DNA of 64,000 nucleotides, from the NCBI GenBank assembly GCA_002633005.1, contig NMRA01000447.1, positions 169,117-233,116 of the forward strand, read 5' to 3'. This document shows positions 26,901 to 38,675 of this stretch, in pieces; the stretch's first letter is position 1, and the number at the start of each line of letters is the position of its first letter. The DNA is from Phoronis australis. Taxonomy: Eukaryota; Phoronida; Phoronidae. Both the position numbers and the translations under genes were made by a program. The notes beneath the pieces were generated by a model, which ran no database searches, was not told the origin of the DNA, and saw nothing but the letters and a program-made list of their open reading frames with translations.

Positions 26901-27278
26901 TGGGCATGGGATGGCCACCGTCTCTGGGCAAGTTGAGACAGTGGTGAGGAAATCTATTGGTGAAGGGGAAATTTCCCTTCCCACAGTCACAATCAATTCC
27001 ACCTGAGCTGATGTGTTGAGCGGAAAAATCAACTAGCCTCCGAAGCCCATGAACCACCCACTGACACTGTGATTGCCACGATCTCCTGCCAGTGCAGACA
27101 GCAGCACTAGCAGTATTAAGCTTCCGATTGCAGAGCTTACCTTTATAAACCTTTGGTTGTAGAATGTTAGACCTATAGAAAATGAATAGAAAAATATAAT
27201 TAATGTTACGGTCTTTAACCCTGAGCAAATAAAGGCGGCATTGCAAAGCGCCAACTTTGCAATTTTAACAACTTTCAT
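17964..27278 (-). CDS. SLC35C2: Solute carrier family 35 member C2 (nine exons)
   Basis: Coding exons on the minus strand, 5' to 3': 27278-27141, 25993-25843, 25443-25380, 24552-24480, 23775-23607, 23159-23076, 20790-20615, 19928-19799, 18094-17964. All borders are AG/GT and phases agree, giving 1116 nt and 371 aa; human SLC35C2 is 365 aa. The order of conserved blocks matches the family: [14 protein letters not shown] (exon 1), PLFITMFHL (2), [11 protein letters not shown] (3), [15 protein letters not shown] (4), [13 protein letters not shown] and GVRWTLAQ (5), [11 protein letters not shown] (6), [15 protein letters not shown] (7), and [14 protein letters not shown] (8). About ten hydrophobic segments of the drug/metabolite transporter fold span residues 15-325, followed by a short hydrophilic tail ending [10 protein letters not shown]. 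The human protein is a Golgi transporter-like protein linked to GDP-fucose supply and Notch fucosylation; function here is inferred by orthology. Start: the ATG at 27278 follows AAG. The 5' part of exon 7 is repeated at 21488 by an assembly artefact. Confidence 0.95.
20767..21172 (+). repeat. Allelic duplicate, copy A, including the 5' part of SLC35C2 exon 7
   Basis: The 406 bp match 21488-21893 at a constant offset of 721 with no indel and about six substitutions. The block holds the first 24 nt of exon 7 and adjoining intron 6. Copy A is the one joined to the rest of exon 7, so it belongs to the gene model. Confidence 0.9.
21173..21486. mobile_element. Haplotype-specific insertion rich in GTCGGC/GCCGAC palindromes
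   Basis: After the shared block ends at 21172 this haplotype continues with sequence absent from the other haplotype at 21894. Positions 21190-21390 are packed with CGACCGGTCG, GGTCGGC and GCCGACC in both orientations, forming many overlapping inverted repeats. The right end is cut by the n at 21487, so the full length and termini are unknown. It looks like the end of a transposable element, but no class can be assigned. Confidence 0.5.
21488..21893 (+). repeat. Allelic duplicate, copy B, after the n of 21487
   Basis: This is the second haplotype of 20767-21172. It begins inside SLC35C2 exon 7 at 21488 and carries only the exon's first 24 nt plus the acceptor, so it should not be read as an extra exon. 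It continues uninterrupted into the intron 6 sequence leading to exon 6. Confidence 0.9.
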
Positions 27279-27293
27279 CTTCCCATATTGCAG

Positions 27294-27303
27294 ACCGGAA
27301 GTG
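27294..27303. promoter_or_regulatory. ETS-type site just upstream of the SLC35C2 start
   Basis: ACCGGAAGTG (CACTTCCGGT on the gene strand) lies 16 bp upstream of the start codon. This is a consensus ETS/GABP motif, common in TATA-less housekeeping promoters, and no TATA box is seen. Use as a promoter element is inferred from position. Confidence 0.5.
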
Positions 27304-28830
27304 TTGAGTTTAAATGTCTCACAGCGCCATCTCTTGTCCTAACAGAGGCAAAAAGGCTCCTGGCTACTCAGGTGTCCAAACTAAAGCCACTGACGTGTGG
27401 CCATCAACATAGACTGAAAAGAATTATGCAAGACCTTAGAAAAATGTCCAGGAGTTCGTTTATTTCGGAACACCCTATCTCAGAAACGGGTGATTGGATA
27501 TCTATTCAAATGTCAAGTACTATGCCGTCCTAAACGCATAACTTAAGTAGGCCGTTAGCTGAGGCCTTGTTTTTAAAATGTTCCACTTTAGTACAAAGGC
27601 TATCGAAAATAGGACTTTTATCATTTTCTTGAAAGACTCCAAGTTGCATACACGAAAACGAAATGATATTTTAGGAAACGGAACAGCGTTTTCGAAATTT
27701 CACCCGAACATGTTATTGATACCTCGTTGGTTTTGCTATAAACCGTACCTTCCTTTTTTGCTAATTTTATCAAAAAGACATGGTCGCGGGACCCAATTAA
27801 TAAGAGATTGTTAAGAATAAAAAAAAATATGCATTCTTTCGAATTTCAGAAAACATATACTTTTACTGAGTTAAAATCTAGTTTTTATATAGTGAGTAAA
27901 CCCGCTGCCCACAGTCCTCTAACTACATCCAATGGATTCCGTAAACCCGCTGCCCACAGTCCTCTAACTACATGTACATGCAATAAATTCCGCGCAGCCT
28001 GAAGACTCTGACGAACAACATATATAGTCGGTAAATCCGGCTCTAGACATGCTGGGGCACAAAAAGTCCTCAATTGAAAAAAGCTTGAATGATCGGGGGA
28101 GTCGGGAGAGGATAACCGAGAAAAATGACCTGCATGGAAAATCAGATATGTAGGATTCAAATTTGAGCTATTAGGCAAATGATGTGTGCTTAAAGTATTA
28201 GTATCGAATCTCTTGCAAATTTCACGAGCCAGCAAGACACTAAAAACGGTAATTAGTCAAAAGCATCACGGTTTGGATAAAATTTGCTTCATACGCCTTA
28301 GACTACAAAGTGCCAGCCTGAGTACGCGTTGGTGAAAGCAAGCTGTCAATTCAGTAATTTAATTTCCTAATGCAGTGTAGGTTCTGTTCCAAAGAGGTCC
28401 TTTCAGCAAAATGAATAGCCTACACGGAGATTCTGGGACCCGCCGCGATGAATGATGTCACTTATCAAAGATTTAACACATGCCACCATCGCAAGCTGTA
28501 GTTTTGTCTATACGTTTTTTTGTCTGAGATAAACCCAGTGGCTTAAAACCTATAGTCTGCGGCTTTGGCCGATCGGAAAACTAACGCGTATTGCACACAG
28601 AATAGGAATACAGTCAAACCGCCTGTACGTACACTGCCTGTATTTACTTTACAGATGCTGCGTGGCATATAGATTTATTATAATTTTCAAGATCGCACCA
28701 TACGGGCATATACACATTAAACATGCATTACTGTTCGATCGGATTCGAGTCAATTAAGTCACCCGGCGAACACACGCACGTACAGTCGCACAACAGAGCC
28801 TGGTTGCTACTTCCAGTAATGGTTTGCCAT
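27304..28830. other. Intergenic upstream of SLC35C2; one short tandem repeat
   Basis: A 45-bp period direct repeat is at 27896-27985: GTAAACCCGCTGCCCACAGT followed by CCTCTAACTACAT, twice. No gene was recognised on either strand. The frame at 27288-27533 (plus), divergent from SLC35C2, has no known motif. Confidence 0.5.
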
Positions 28831-29156
28831 CAGTGGTGGACCTAGGATACATTAAGGGGGCAACATGTTGCCTCGGGAATTGGGCAAAGAGCTGTTTTAT
28901 GTGCACAAGCGGCCCGAAAGTTGCGAGGGGCGGGGGGCGGGGGCCGGGGATGTGAAACTTTTTGTCCAGGAAATCTATCGGTGGAGTAAAAAAAAAAACG
29001 TGAGCACGATTTCGTGCGAGCCGTCCCCCTCGTACGCTACCGGTCCTACTTCCTGAACTCAATATTTTCTCACGCGTCACACTTTTGTTGTTTCAGTTTA
29101 CTTCCGGCAGCCAAGCGGGGGCGAGCTCCCTGGGTCTCCCCCTAAATCCGCCTATG
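28831..29156. mobile_element. hAT-like non-autonomous element, about 326 bp
   Basis: The left end CAGTGGTGGACCTAGG pairs with the right end CCTAAATCCGCCTATG. Flanks GCCAT and ACCAT suggest a 5-bp target duplication with one mismatch. The interior is clearly related to 40380-40630 (shared GCGGCCCGxAAGTTGCG, AGGAAATCT, CTACCGGTCCTA and the same right end). It has no transposase. Confidence 0.65.
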
Positions 29157-30309
29157 ACCATTTCAGTAAGGCTGAATAGCCAGCAAAAGATAACTTTGGA
29201 AAATGTATACCGACTAATGTATCTTCAATGCAAGTGTTACTGAAGACACTAAATTCACAGGCCGGCTTCTGCCGATTTTTGCTTCTTCTGAATACTCATC
29301 ATCAGCGCAAAACAAACAAACAGCGAAATAGTTTACCAACGCTATACATGTACACAAGTACGCACAACTTACATTTGTTCCTCTGATCTTCTATCGAACA
29401 CACCTATTATCGGTGGGCAACTTGAGCATTGAGCGTGTGTCCGTGAAAAAGCTTAAGTGTCTGACAATGACGGGTGTGTCCGATAGAAACTCCTGGAATT
29501 AATGTAAATTACTGGTACATGTGTATGATAGCACTGGTCAGTTATTGCACAGTGTGCCAACAGATATAGAGTTTGAAGGTGCCAGCGTTGTGTTCCATAT
29601 CATTATGAGGTAGAGACATTTTACTATCAACTTAATTGACGAATTCCGTTCTTGGCAAATTTCTCCTACTCGGGACCCAAAACGCTGGTCAGAGAAAAAG
29701 TATTTAGTGAGTGGCGGAGACACTAATTGACTTTAAGCTGGTTGTTAGTAAAAAATTCCTTCTTATGAGCCAATAAAGCTGTGTTGTGCATACTGTTGTA
29801 ACTAGATATCGTGAACTTTTTGAATGGTCAAGAGAAATCCTGAAATGACTGAGTGCGTTTTTACATTTGTCTAATGTCCTATTTCATCTTGTTTCAGGAA
29901 AAGTGTGTATTGTGAATTAGAAATTAAACTTGCTGATCATTATACTGGTGACTTTTTGCAAGTGACTTACGGAAACTTAATGGTCTCATCGACAACCAAG
30001 ACACTGTCTAAATAAGCCCACCAGTGGACACTAAAAAAATCAAATGCAGTCCTGCGTGGAACAGCTTTTTCCGCCATCAGTGAGCACCTATAGAATTGTC
30101 ATCGAACACGCAAGCGCCAAAAAGCTATTGGAAGCTAGTAGCTACGCGTGAGGGCGCTTGTTTGAAGCGATGCGATCAGACATACATGTACATGTACATG
30201 TACTACATGTAAGCTTGATATGGGAATGAGCTGGCGTCAATCAGTGGGCTCAAAGGCATTGAACCGCAAGATACACCGCAACATACTTGGACCAATTTCG
30301 GACAATATG
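29157..30309. other. Intergenic, with an ACATGT simple repeat
   Basis: Positions 30181-30210 contain consecutive ACATGT units ending in ACTACATGTA. No gene was recognised. Confidence 0.5.
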
Positions 30310-30628
30310 CAGTGGCGGATTTAGGGCGGGGGGGCAAGAGGGCCATGCCCCCCTAAAATTCTCCCAGATACCATTTGGCAGTTAGGGGTGCGAATTGCCG
30401 ACTAGTATATGCGCGCGCCCAGGGGTGCTCGGGGAACGAATGCACGATGCATAGACCTTGAACAAACCCCGTATACCGTTTTCTTATTTTTTAGTAATAA
30501 GGTCCATAAACCAAAAAAAATTGAGACCCCTACATCCTTACATTTAAGGCTGGGCGCGCGCGTGTGGCGAAATTCTGGTTATTCCTGTGCCCTGGCCCCC
30601 CTGACTCAAAACCCTGGATCCGCCCCTG
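30310..30628. mobile_element. Complete hAT-like non-autonomous element, 319 bp
   Basis: The left terminus CAGTGGCGGATTTAGGG is inverted at the right as CCCTGGATCCGCCCCTG (14 of 17 bases match). The element is flanked by ATATG at 30305-30309 and again at 30629-30633, a 5-bp target duplication. The CAGNGG tip fits hAT elements. No transposase is encoded. It is the best-preserved copy of this terminus in the window; relatives lie at 757, 17320, 28831 and 40380. Confidence 0.75.
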
Positions 30629-30633
30629 ATATG

Positions 30634-33600
30634 ACGCTAGTGGTAACAGAGCCAGTAAAATATCACCCTAAGGGATCGTAGCGTTGCTGTAGTACGATAA
30701 AAATAACTTCCGTCATATTGTCTTTATAGGGCAGACATTGACTACGCATGGAGCGCGTGCGTGACGCGACGCCTTTTTGTCAGAACTAGGCCTACCTACT
30801 TAGGTTGTTTAGTCCAAATTTATTGCCCGGAGGATGGGAGGTCATGAATGCGTTGCAAAAGGGTCATCATGGAAAGCAGTCCTTATCACTGATGTGGCTA
30901 CCTTCGTTACAAATAATTATGGCCGGCAACCAGTTATTCAATTTTCAGTCAGTAAAAACCCGAAATCGTGTGTGTACATGATGACCTTCATAATAAATAT
31001 TCAACACCCCAGAATGGATTTTGTAAACGTTGAAATTCTCACGCCGCTCTGCAGTTTTACATGTAGGTTAACAAAACCCACAGTCATGCTACTGCGATTC
31101 TCTTACTTGTTAAGCCCCGGTGCACACGTCTCAATATACATATGTCAAAAATAAAAAAGAACCTACGCAAAACCTTATTTGAAAGAGACCGCGTAATAAA
31201 ATTGATGTCAACGCGTACTAGCCGAATTCTGCTTCAGTTAGAACAAAGACGACGTTATGAAATGCATCTGGTCAGATGGCGATGTACAGTGTAGCTCATG
31301 CGCAGGGCCCCAGCGACATACCTCGGTGACATCATATAATCAGCATTGTCGATGGAGTAGTTCAATTAGGCAGTGATCTGCATTAAATAGCACGGATTTA
31401 ATGCAGTGATATAATTTCCGAGCGTTTTCATGAAGTTCTTGCGACGAACATGCAGTCAAATTACCCTTACTGCTCTGTGGAGCAGTGGTGCGATATTCAA
31501 CAAAAGTTTAAATGAATGAATGGGTTTGCGTTTCATCCATAAGAACTGACACACTCATGCATAGTAGAACTAGAGATTGCAAGATATTTTTGTGCTCTCG
31601 CAACTCTAAAAAAAAGAGTTGTATGTAGAATATTCCACATTCATGGAAGAACGCCAGGTGGAGCTGCTTGTTGGCACATTGATGAACACTAGTTTGTGCA
31701 AATACATTTATTCTAAAAGTGACTAACATAATCTAAAAACAGTTGTGAGCATTGCCATCAAAACTGCAATCTACGTGTAATACCACTCCTATCAGAAACT
31801 AAACGTGTACACTATCCACCAAAAACCTACAGACGTGGATTTACCCAGTAGCATAGCAAGTGAAGAGTTCTAAACTATCACCAGCCGCAACAAACATTTC
31901 CGCCAAGGTCTCCAAATGTGATAATTTGAAAAAAGAACACGCATTTTATATTTAGGTTCAAAGGTAGCGATGGAGGTATCTTCTTGAAAGATACTAGCCA
32001 CTCTTACTAGATCAAAAATTGCAACGACAACAACGTAGCTATTAACACAATATCTACTACTTCCTACAACATACAGTACTTATATTACAAACTTTTGACA
32101 TGATTAGGGGCAGTCGAAAAACATTTTATACATTCACCTCGCACAACACTAAACTAAACTAAACTAAACAACCAATTGTTAGGTAGTGAATTGTGTAAAC
32201 CTAAAATACTGCTGGCTCAGGATTTAATATAAAGGCCTTGGACTACGTTAAAATAATCGTGCAACGCGAGCTATATCTCAGCTGATTATCAGTTTCTGAA
32301 CGAAAACAGCTTTGTTAGTGACTACAAATGCATATGTACACAATAGCACTGGTTCAACAAGTGTTTGATCATCTCGGTTGTTACGAATGACCTTTTATCG
32401 AAATCTAAATTTACTATTTCTACATTAAATTGTTGTCGTGCGGTTTTTGCAAATACATGTGCGAATGACCGACCTGGCATGGAATACATCTGATGAACAG
32501 GTGTTTGAAAAGAACCTCCCTTCGCAATAAAACTAAGTAAAACTTGAATCTATAGCAAGAAATTAAAACCACACACAGGAGCAAAAGAAGCAAATCTACA
32601 AACTATATTTTACTTTTTGTTAGAGGAATAATCGAAATTCTAAAACGCCATCACCCTGGTTATGATGCAGACAAATCTAGTGTTACATAAAAACTACCAT
32701 CTAAGCAACTATATGCCACTCTTGAGTGCAAACAATACAGGTAATGTTTCACGCTAATGAAATAATGTAACGTCTGCAAACACTACATGTACGTGTATCA
32801 CCGCACAAAGATTCCGAAAGTGACGTGTAAGATACAAAAACTTCCCATCCAAGCAACTAAATCTAAAGGAAGTGTAATAATTCACACGGCTAAAACCTAC
32901 GTGTACTGTTCTATTTCATTCTAGTCCAATGCTAAACAACAGCTTTACAACAAAAATACGTCACAACTTAGGCAAATTACATGCCAGGTAAGATATAAGG
33001 TACGAACTACTTTGTTCTTAGACTCATCGTGGCAGTAATCACGTCTAAACTAGGATGACACAGCCAGTTGGTAAGTGAGGGGGCGGAGCCTCGGCTGATT
33101 GGCATTGCCATGACTGTCAACGAGTTCCACAGTATGGAGACTGGAACGACGACTCGGAAGAGGACATGGAGTGAATCCAAGCAATCCTGAAATTTTAATG
33201 CACAGGTTCACACGTAAACTAGCGGTCTTTTCGATGACTAACTGAGCCATTTCAACTGGGGCATTCCGTTACGTTATCCTGTAATGGTTGTAAGTCATTG
33301 TCGAGTCACTTTTCGTAAACAACTGCGATTTTGCAGTCATTTTTCCAGTTCATAAAAAGTAAAATTGATGAGTACATTTGTTCCCCAAAATGAATTCAAA
33401 GAATATTTCTACGACTAACTGGACAGGCGGCGTCCATGTAATTACACATGTCCATGTGAAACCTACAGCACATTAAATTGGTACCAAAACGAGTAACGTA
33501 TAAATATCCGAAATTATACCATTTTTACCGTGTATTTCATATTGCCATTCATATTTTGCCATTCGCTTTTTAAAGCCCGTGCAAGGTTATGAGAAGCCGT

Positions 33601-35782
33601 GAAAAAGGCCAAAGTAATTATTTCCACAAACTACGATAGTCTCTTACCTCCGCTTAGCTCAAAGATACAATGCAAGCTATTGGTGATGCCATCCAACAGA
33701 GCGAAGATCAGTCAGATGCCCAGAGCAGCAGTCAGCTCGGTATAAACCACGCCCTCCTCACGCCCACCGGCGTGCAGGTGTGCCTCCTTGGCGTGCTACG
33801 CCCTGAAAGAGAACGAAACGAAAATCCTTCAACGTCTTAAACTGCATTTCTGCAGTGTTCAGCAATAAACAAGAGCATAGAAACCATCAGTGCCTAAGTC
33901 AAGAAAATGATTTAATTGGGACTGGCCAATCCTAAAGTTGCAAATTCGAAAATGGCGCATGTCCGCTAAGTTGTCAACAATTTAAAGTGGGCTGAGCGTG
34001 GTAGAACCCAAAGCTTTTTGGTTAAAAATTCAACCTTGACACTTGACGTCGAAATTCACCGTATATGTTTAAACGGTGTACGACAATATTAAAATTTTTG
34101 AAATTATGACTAGAGTTGTGTGGAAAGTGAACAATTCTGATTCGAACCCAAAAGGATTTCCAATTATATGGATTTTAAAGATTTTGGAGTTACATAGCTT
34201 TCGTTACTCAAATAAAGCATTGCATGTTTCTATCCCAATTGGTTAAAGTTTCAACTCAACGTGAAGCTTCTCATTTTTTAACATTTGGACATCTGAATAC
34301 AGCAGACAAAGCACACTTGGCCTACTCTAAACAAAAGAAAATGTGCTACCACTCACCTCACGGCTCTCCACCACAAATGACAGTTGCGTAGTTTCAAACA
34401 AGCAATAAGCATACGAATATAGTTCACTTTTTTCAAATGCAAATTAGAAACCAGCACACAATAAACGTACCATAGCGTGCCGGTAGACAAAGCCGTTCAT
34501 TGGTGAAAACCAGTGAGATCACGTGCTCTACATACGTGCACATTTACCGGAGACTTTCCCGCCAAACTTACTCGATTGCCTCATGGAAAGCACACCGACT
34601 AAATCGAGCAATGGATGGGACTTCACAATGCAAAAATGTTGGCAATGCAAAGTCACAAACCTTTCATGGCGCCATAAAAACACGTTTTCATTTCTCCCTG
34701 CCTTGTTGCGTATTTATTGTGATTTTATTTACGCGGTGCTGGCACTCAGGAATGTGCATCACCGTCATGCTAGTAACAGCTTTTTATATTAATGACCATG
34801 TGTACTGTATGTACAAATTTCGGCCATGTTGTTCATGCTACTTTTTAGCTACAAATAAAATTTTTGATTAAAAAATACTAAAAAGACATTTTCACGTGAC
34901 GCAATGAATAGCAGATTGGTATACATTAAACAAAATTAAAACTTACAGCTTTTTGAAAATATATTGAATTTCATAAATTATTCAATTTCTTCCTTTTCAC
35001 AAACGTTCCCATGTAATAGACAAGAGCAATTACGCTGAGCGTTGAAATGCGCCCACGACTGCACCGCAATTGATGTGCTTCTAGGGGTGTTTAGTTGTTC
35101 TGTGCAAATGGCCATTGGATGGCTCAGAATACATTGAACCTATCCAAAAATTGGAAGATGTCGTCATCTCTCAAATTTATTTGGCAAAGTTTATGAAAAT
35201 CCTACAAAGAACTCCAAAAATACAAAGGAAAACGTAAAAAATCAAACAGCAATTAGGAACCACATTAGTAGTAGAATCCATCCATCTGCTATCAAGTTAA
35301 TAGAAATACAACTGCAAAATTTCAAAAACATCTTGCAAGGTGTTTAGCAGATTCAACTGTCGCTAGGAGGCACCACAGTAAATTTCACAGTGCGCATGTA
35401 CGTTATGCTCTGCGTGATCTTGGAATCCTACCTAATCTCAAGATTAAGCAGAAGTGAGTGTTGCGTGAACTTGGAATTGAATATTCTTTTAGGCAAAAAG
35501 GTGAGATTTTTGTTCGGTGAAAAGAATTTTTGTAATTATTGGCCTAGCGATTAAGCATTTTTTCCTTCAGCATAACTTGTGTCGCTGAACCGGAGGAATA
35601 AAGTGAATGACTATTGTTTGGTGAAACTGATCGCCCGTAGTTGAAGAGGTTGGTTAAAGTTGACATTATTTTATTCAATTAATGTAACTTGATTTAGTGC
35701 AGTGCAAATTTTTATGAACATGAACGCGATTATTTGAGTGAACTTGTCAAGTTGCCTCGCGTTCCGGTATTCCAAGTTTACG
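30634..35782. other. Intergenic, no confirmed gene
   Basis: The stretch includes an 11-bp hairpin (CTGCATTAAAT/ATTTAATGCAG) near 31379-31407, an ACTAA pentamer run near 32150-32172, and a 145-bp segment at 33659-33803 with convincing minus-strand splice signals. Open frames at 34500-34871 (plus) show no known motif. Confidence 0.5.
33659..33803 (-). other. Possible non-coding or broken exon
   Basis: On the minus strand a pyrimidine-rich acceptor (TTCGTTCTCTTTCAG) precedes 33803 and a GTAAGAG donor follows 33659. All three frames contain stops, so it is not an intact internal coding exon. One frame, broken by a TGA, reads LIFALLDGITNSLHCIFEL, membrane-like but unrecognised. The opposite strand is open and Q/S-rich (AIGDAIQQSEDQSDAQSSS). 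An untranslated exon, a pseudogene remnant or a plus-strand exon are all possible. Confidence 0.25.
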
Positions 35783-35819
35783 TCTCTTCTCTTCTTCTCT
35801 TCTTCTCTTCTTCTCTTCT
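35783..35819. repeat. TCTTC-type microsatellite
   Basis: TCTCTTCTCTTCTTCTCTTC continues as TTC/CTC variants and abuts the LINE remnant that follows. Confidence 0.8.
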
Positions 35820-36060
35820 ATGCGTTGTCCATCCACTGCAGGATGTAGCCCTCCGACAATGCCTTCCAACTTGTTCTGTTTCTTGCTGCTCTCATGTTGT
35901 GCCCATCGTTTTCACGATGTCATCTCTCCATCTGGCTTGGTGCTGTCCTCTCTCCATATCTGGGTTGCCACTCTGTGCATCTTTTTGCCTTGTGTCCATC
36001 TGTTGTCCTGTGCTCTGGCCACGTGTCCGCCCCACCTCCATTTCAACACTCACTTCCGCT
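35820..36060 (-). pseudogene. C-terminal remnant of a LINE reverse transcriptase protein
   Basis: On the minus strand 36055-35820 gives KWRWGGHVARAQDNRWT. After a frameshift it continues as TSWKALSEGYILQWMDN. These correspond to the WRWAGHVAR..DxRWT and W..L.E.Y..QW blocks at the end of the open reading frame of RTE/CR1-like non-LTR retrotransposons. Stops and at least one frameshift show that it is dead. No upstream reverse transcriptase core is found nearby. Confidence 0.75.
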
Positions 36061-36117
36061 TAATCTTGAGACTAAGCACGATTCCAAGTTCACGTACAGC
36101 CCATTATACATGCGACC

Positions 36118-36686
36118 CTCGCTGGTTTTGCCGCTAGGTGATCGGTAGCCAGCACGCAGGTATCACTTAATTTTCCTAGGGAATTTTTTACACTAGCTTT
36201 TCTGATTGGCTAGTCGAATTCTCAACAGGCAGCGCTTTACGCAAACAAATTGGCATGACTGATGGTGTAATGTGGTTTGTTGTACAGACCAATCAGCGCT
36301 TAAAATTCATGTTCAGGTGAAATGTGAATCCTAAAAATTGTGGTTCATGCGCCTTTTCGGAGTGCTCTTTCTACTGTCGATGACTTTTGTTTACGATACT
36401 GTCCTGTATTCATACAGTATGAATACCACACCGGTTAAATCGGCCAGATATGTGTTTATCCTACATATGTGTACTTCAAGCACACGGCTATTAAACATCA
36501 CTACAAAAAAGAAATAGTTGCAGCGACGCCACTTGCATGACAAGGCTAAAAATCGTTCACAGTCCGCCATTTTGTCACGGTGTTGGAAAGCTAACCAATG
36601 GCTGCTGAGGTTACTCCAACCAATGCTAAAGCGCATGCCACTGCGTGATACCTGCGTGCTGGCTAGGCACGTAGGGAACCAGCGAG
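36118..36686. mobile_element. 569-bp inverted-repeat element with 9-bp target duplication
   Basis: It begins CTCGCTGG and ends CCAGCGAG, with subterminal inverted blocks GCCAGCACGCAGGTATCAC and GTGATACCTGCGTGCTGGC. Flanks are CATGCGACC (36109-36117) and CATGCAACC (36687-36695), a 9-bp duplication with one mismatch. It has no coding capacity. The interior carries two CCAAT boxes (36595, 36620) and a YY1-like CCGCCATTTT. The same family occurs nested at 61357-62492. A 9-bp duplication suggests a Mutator-like or Merlin-like origin, but no transposase is available to decide. Confidence 0.8.
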
Positions 36687-38289
36687 CATGCAACCTAGCC
36701 GTGACACCTGGGCGAAAAAATACTAAGGTAATCCAAAATATGTTTTCTTTGGCAATAATGCATTTAATTTCTTATTTTAAAATGTTTAGGGAACTCGTAT
36801 ACTATTGTGATAGCTAATTAAGGATATTTGATATTAGAAAATCTTTAAGAATAAACCGTAAATATACCTGGCGGACATTTTTACTTCTAATTCAGTAGCA
36901 GAGATCCACTTTGAATAGTGCAGATCAGTCTGTTTTTTACATCGTATGCCATAATAACGGCACGAAATCGTAACAGTGGAACAGCTTGTACAATTATCAC
37001 CTTGTTTGGCGCCAGAAAAGCAGGTTAGCAGCGATAATTTAATTTTAGACCTACACGTGTTGCTAATCGTTTATGCAGACGCAAATTTATGTGAACAAAA
37101 CATGATTTCGTTACTTTGAAAACGTTTACAATCGGTCAACATGATACAGAAGAGACGCATAAACAAAGATGTCCATGTACATGTATAAGGCGGAGAGGGG
37201 TGGAGATTGGCGAAATTACGGACAATTCGAGCAAAATAAGAAATGTTCATGCCGAGCGGGATCGGTTGTTAAATGTGGTGAAGACGTTACAAAAGCCACT
37301 GACTGCCAAACACATGTAAGAGAGTTGAATTAGCATTAATAAATAAAACATGGGTCACTCAGCTATTCACGCGGGGCAGTTGAGTAAAGTTCCACTTTCT
37401 TAATCAAATCACCAAACATTTTTCCATTCAAATCCTTGTCTCAAAGGTTAATCTATTTCAAAAACTTGCCACGTTAAGTAACTTGCGACATGGCGTAATG
37501 TTTATTCAGTCCTATTGCAAGTCCTGTGACCTAAAACGGGGGAAATAAGTGAAATTCGCACTTATGCAAACAACTTTGAGGAGAATTTTGGACTACAAAA
37601 ATACCCGAGGTGAGCGATTTTATTTGTGACGGCCACAGCAACAGTCGCTTCAATCCACCTTGATCTCTTTTTGTGTTACCTCATATGACTCTGGTGTTAG
37701 CCATAAAGTGGAGCGCATTCATCAAAACGGCTATTGCCGGGGAGTGTCATCACCTTACTAGTCTGTGTAGAGGTGCGCATTTGGTCCCATTACAAGTTGT
37801 GTGCGCTTATAAATCTCGTTTAAGTTCGGAGTCTACAATATACCTTTACTCTCTTAATCTCTGTGATAGCGCCACCTCTGGAGGAGAATGACCCTATAAA
37901 AGGTTTGTGACTGACACGCAGAAATTCGTATGAGGGCATCATTTGGATTTTTGTAACAGAAAAGTATAGTTGGTTAATTTGACGCCCTTGCTCTCTGCAA
38001 GCGTGTCACTTTCGTTGAATGCATCGATGAGTCTGTCGTAAAAACAGCCACAACCCAAAAGGGTGTTTCTCAATACTTAGAACAGTAAATTTCTCGACAT
38101 CTACCAATCGAAAGTAACAAACGCCTTTTCCACCCAATCCTGTCCGAATGTTACTTCGTTCTGTTAATTAACGAGAACCCATCGGCCATCATTCTTTCAC
38201 CGCAGTGCTATATAACCCTCATAATGCTGTCGTTTAACGATGCACTCTGGCCACGCCTACTATAGTTACTGCTGCGACGATCCCAGTGG
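36687..38289. other. Intergenic, no gene recognised
   Basis: The short frames present show no recognisable domains. No repeat structure was noticed apart from a brief ACATGT run near 37170. Confidence 0.45.
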
Positions 38290-38675
38290 CCGGTTGCATG
38301 AAACAGTCCCAAACAGGGACTCAGCTAAGGTCCCTAAGTCTTTTTGTATATTTGCGTCTTTAAGGACTAACAGATGCAATATTTTTCATCTTTATTATGA
38401 GCTCTTCTTTGATAAATTACATTTTCTAATAATATAACTAAAACAGAGCCCAGAGTTCATTGAAAATAATTAGGGACTCAGTCCTTAACTTGATTTGTGG
38501 ATGTGGCATGAAAACATCCCTAATATTGACAATTCAACGTAGAGTTCACTCTCGATTGGTATCATCAAAGTCAAAAGTTGACTTAATACAAGAAAGGGCA
38601 ATCGATGTTTTCACAATGCGCATTAGATTTAGGGAACGTGTCGAGTCCCTGTTTGGGACTATTTCATGCAACCGG
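38290..38675. mobile_element. 386-bp inverted-repeat element with CCGGTTGCATGAAA ends
   Basis: CCGGTTGCATGAAACAGTCC, continuing CAAACAGGGACTC, at the left is mirrored at the right by GAGTCCCTGTTTGGGACTAT and TTCATGCAACCGG. The inverted repeats are about 33 bp and nearly perfect. The interior has further AGGGACTCAG and GTCCCTAA blocks. It has no coding capacity and no clear target duplication. A decayed relative lies at 6095-6262. Confidence 0.75.

Noticed and set aside
30181-30210. ACATGT run considered as part of a CRISPR-like or satellite array
   Set aside because: It is a short simple repeat without spacers, and similar short runs are scattered through the window.
35734-36148. Overlapping plus-strand open frames of 84-109 codons
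   Set aside because: They are antisense shadows of the minus-strand LINE remnant.
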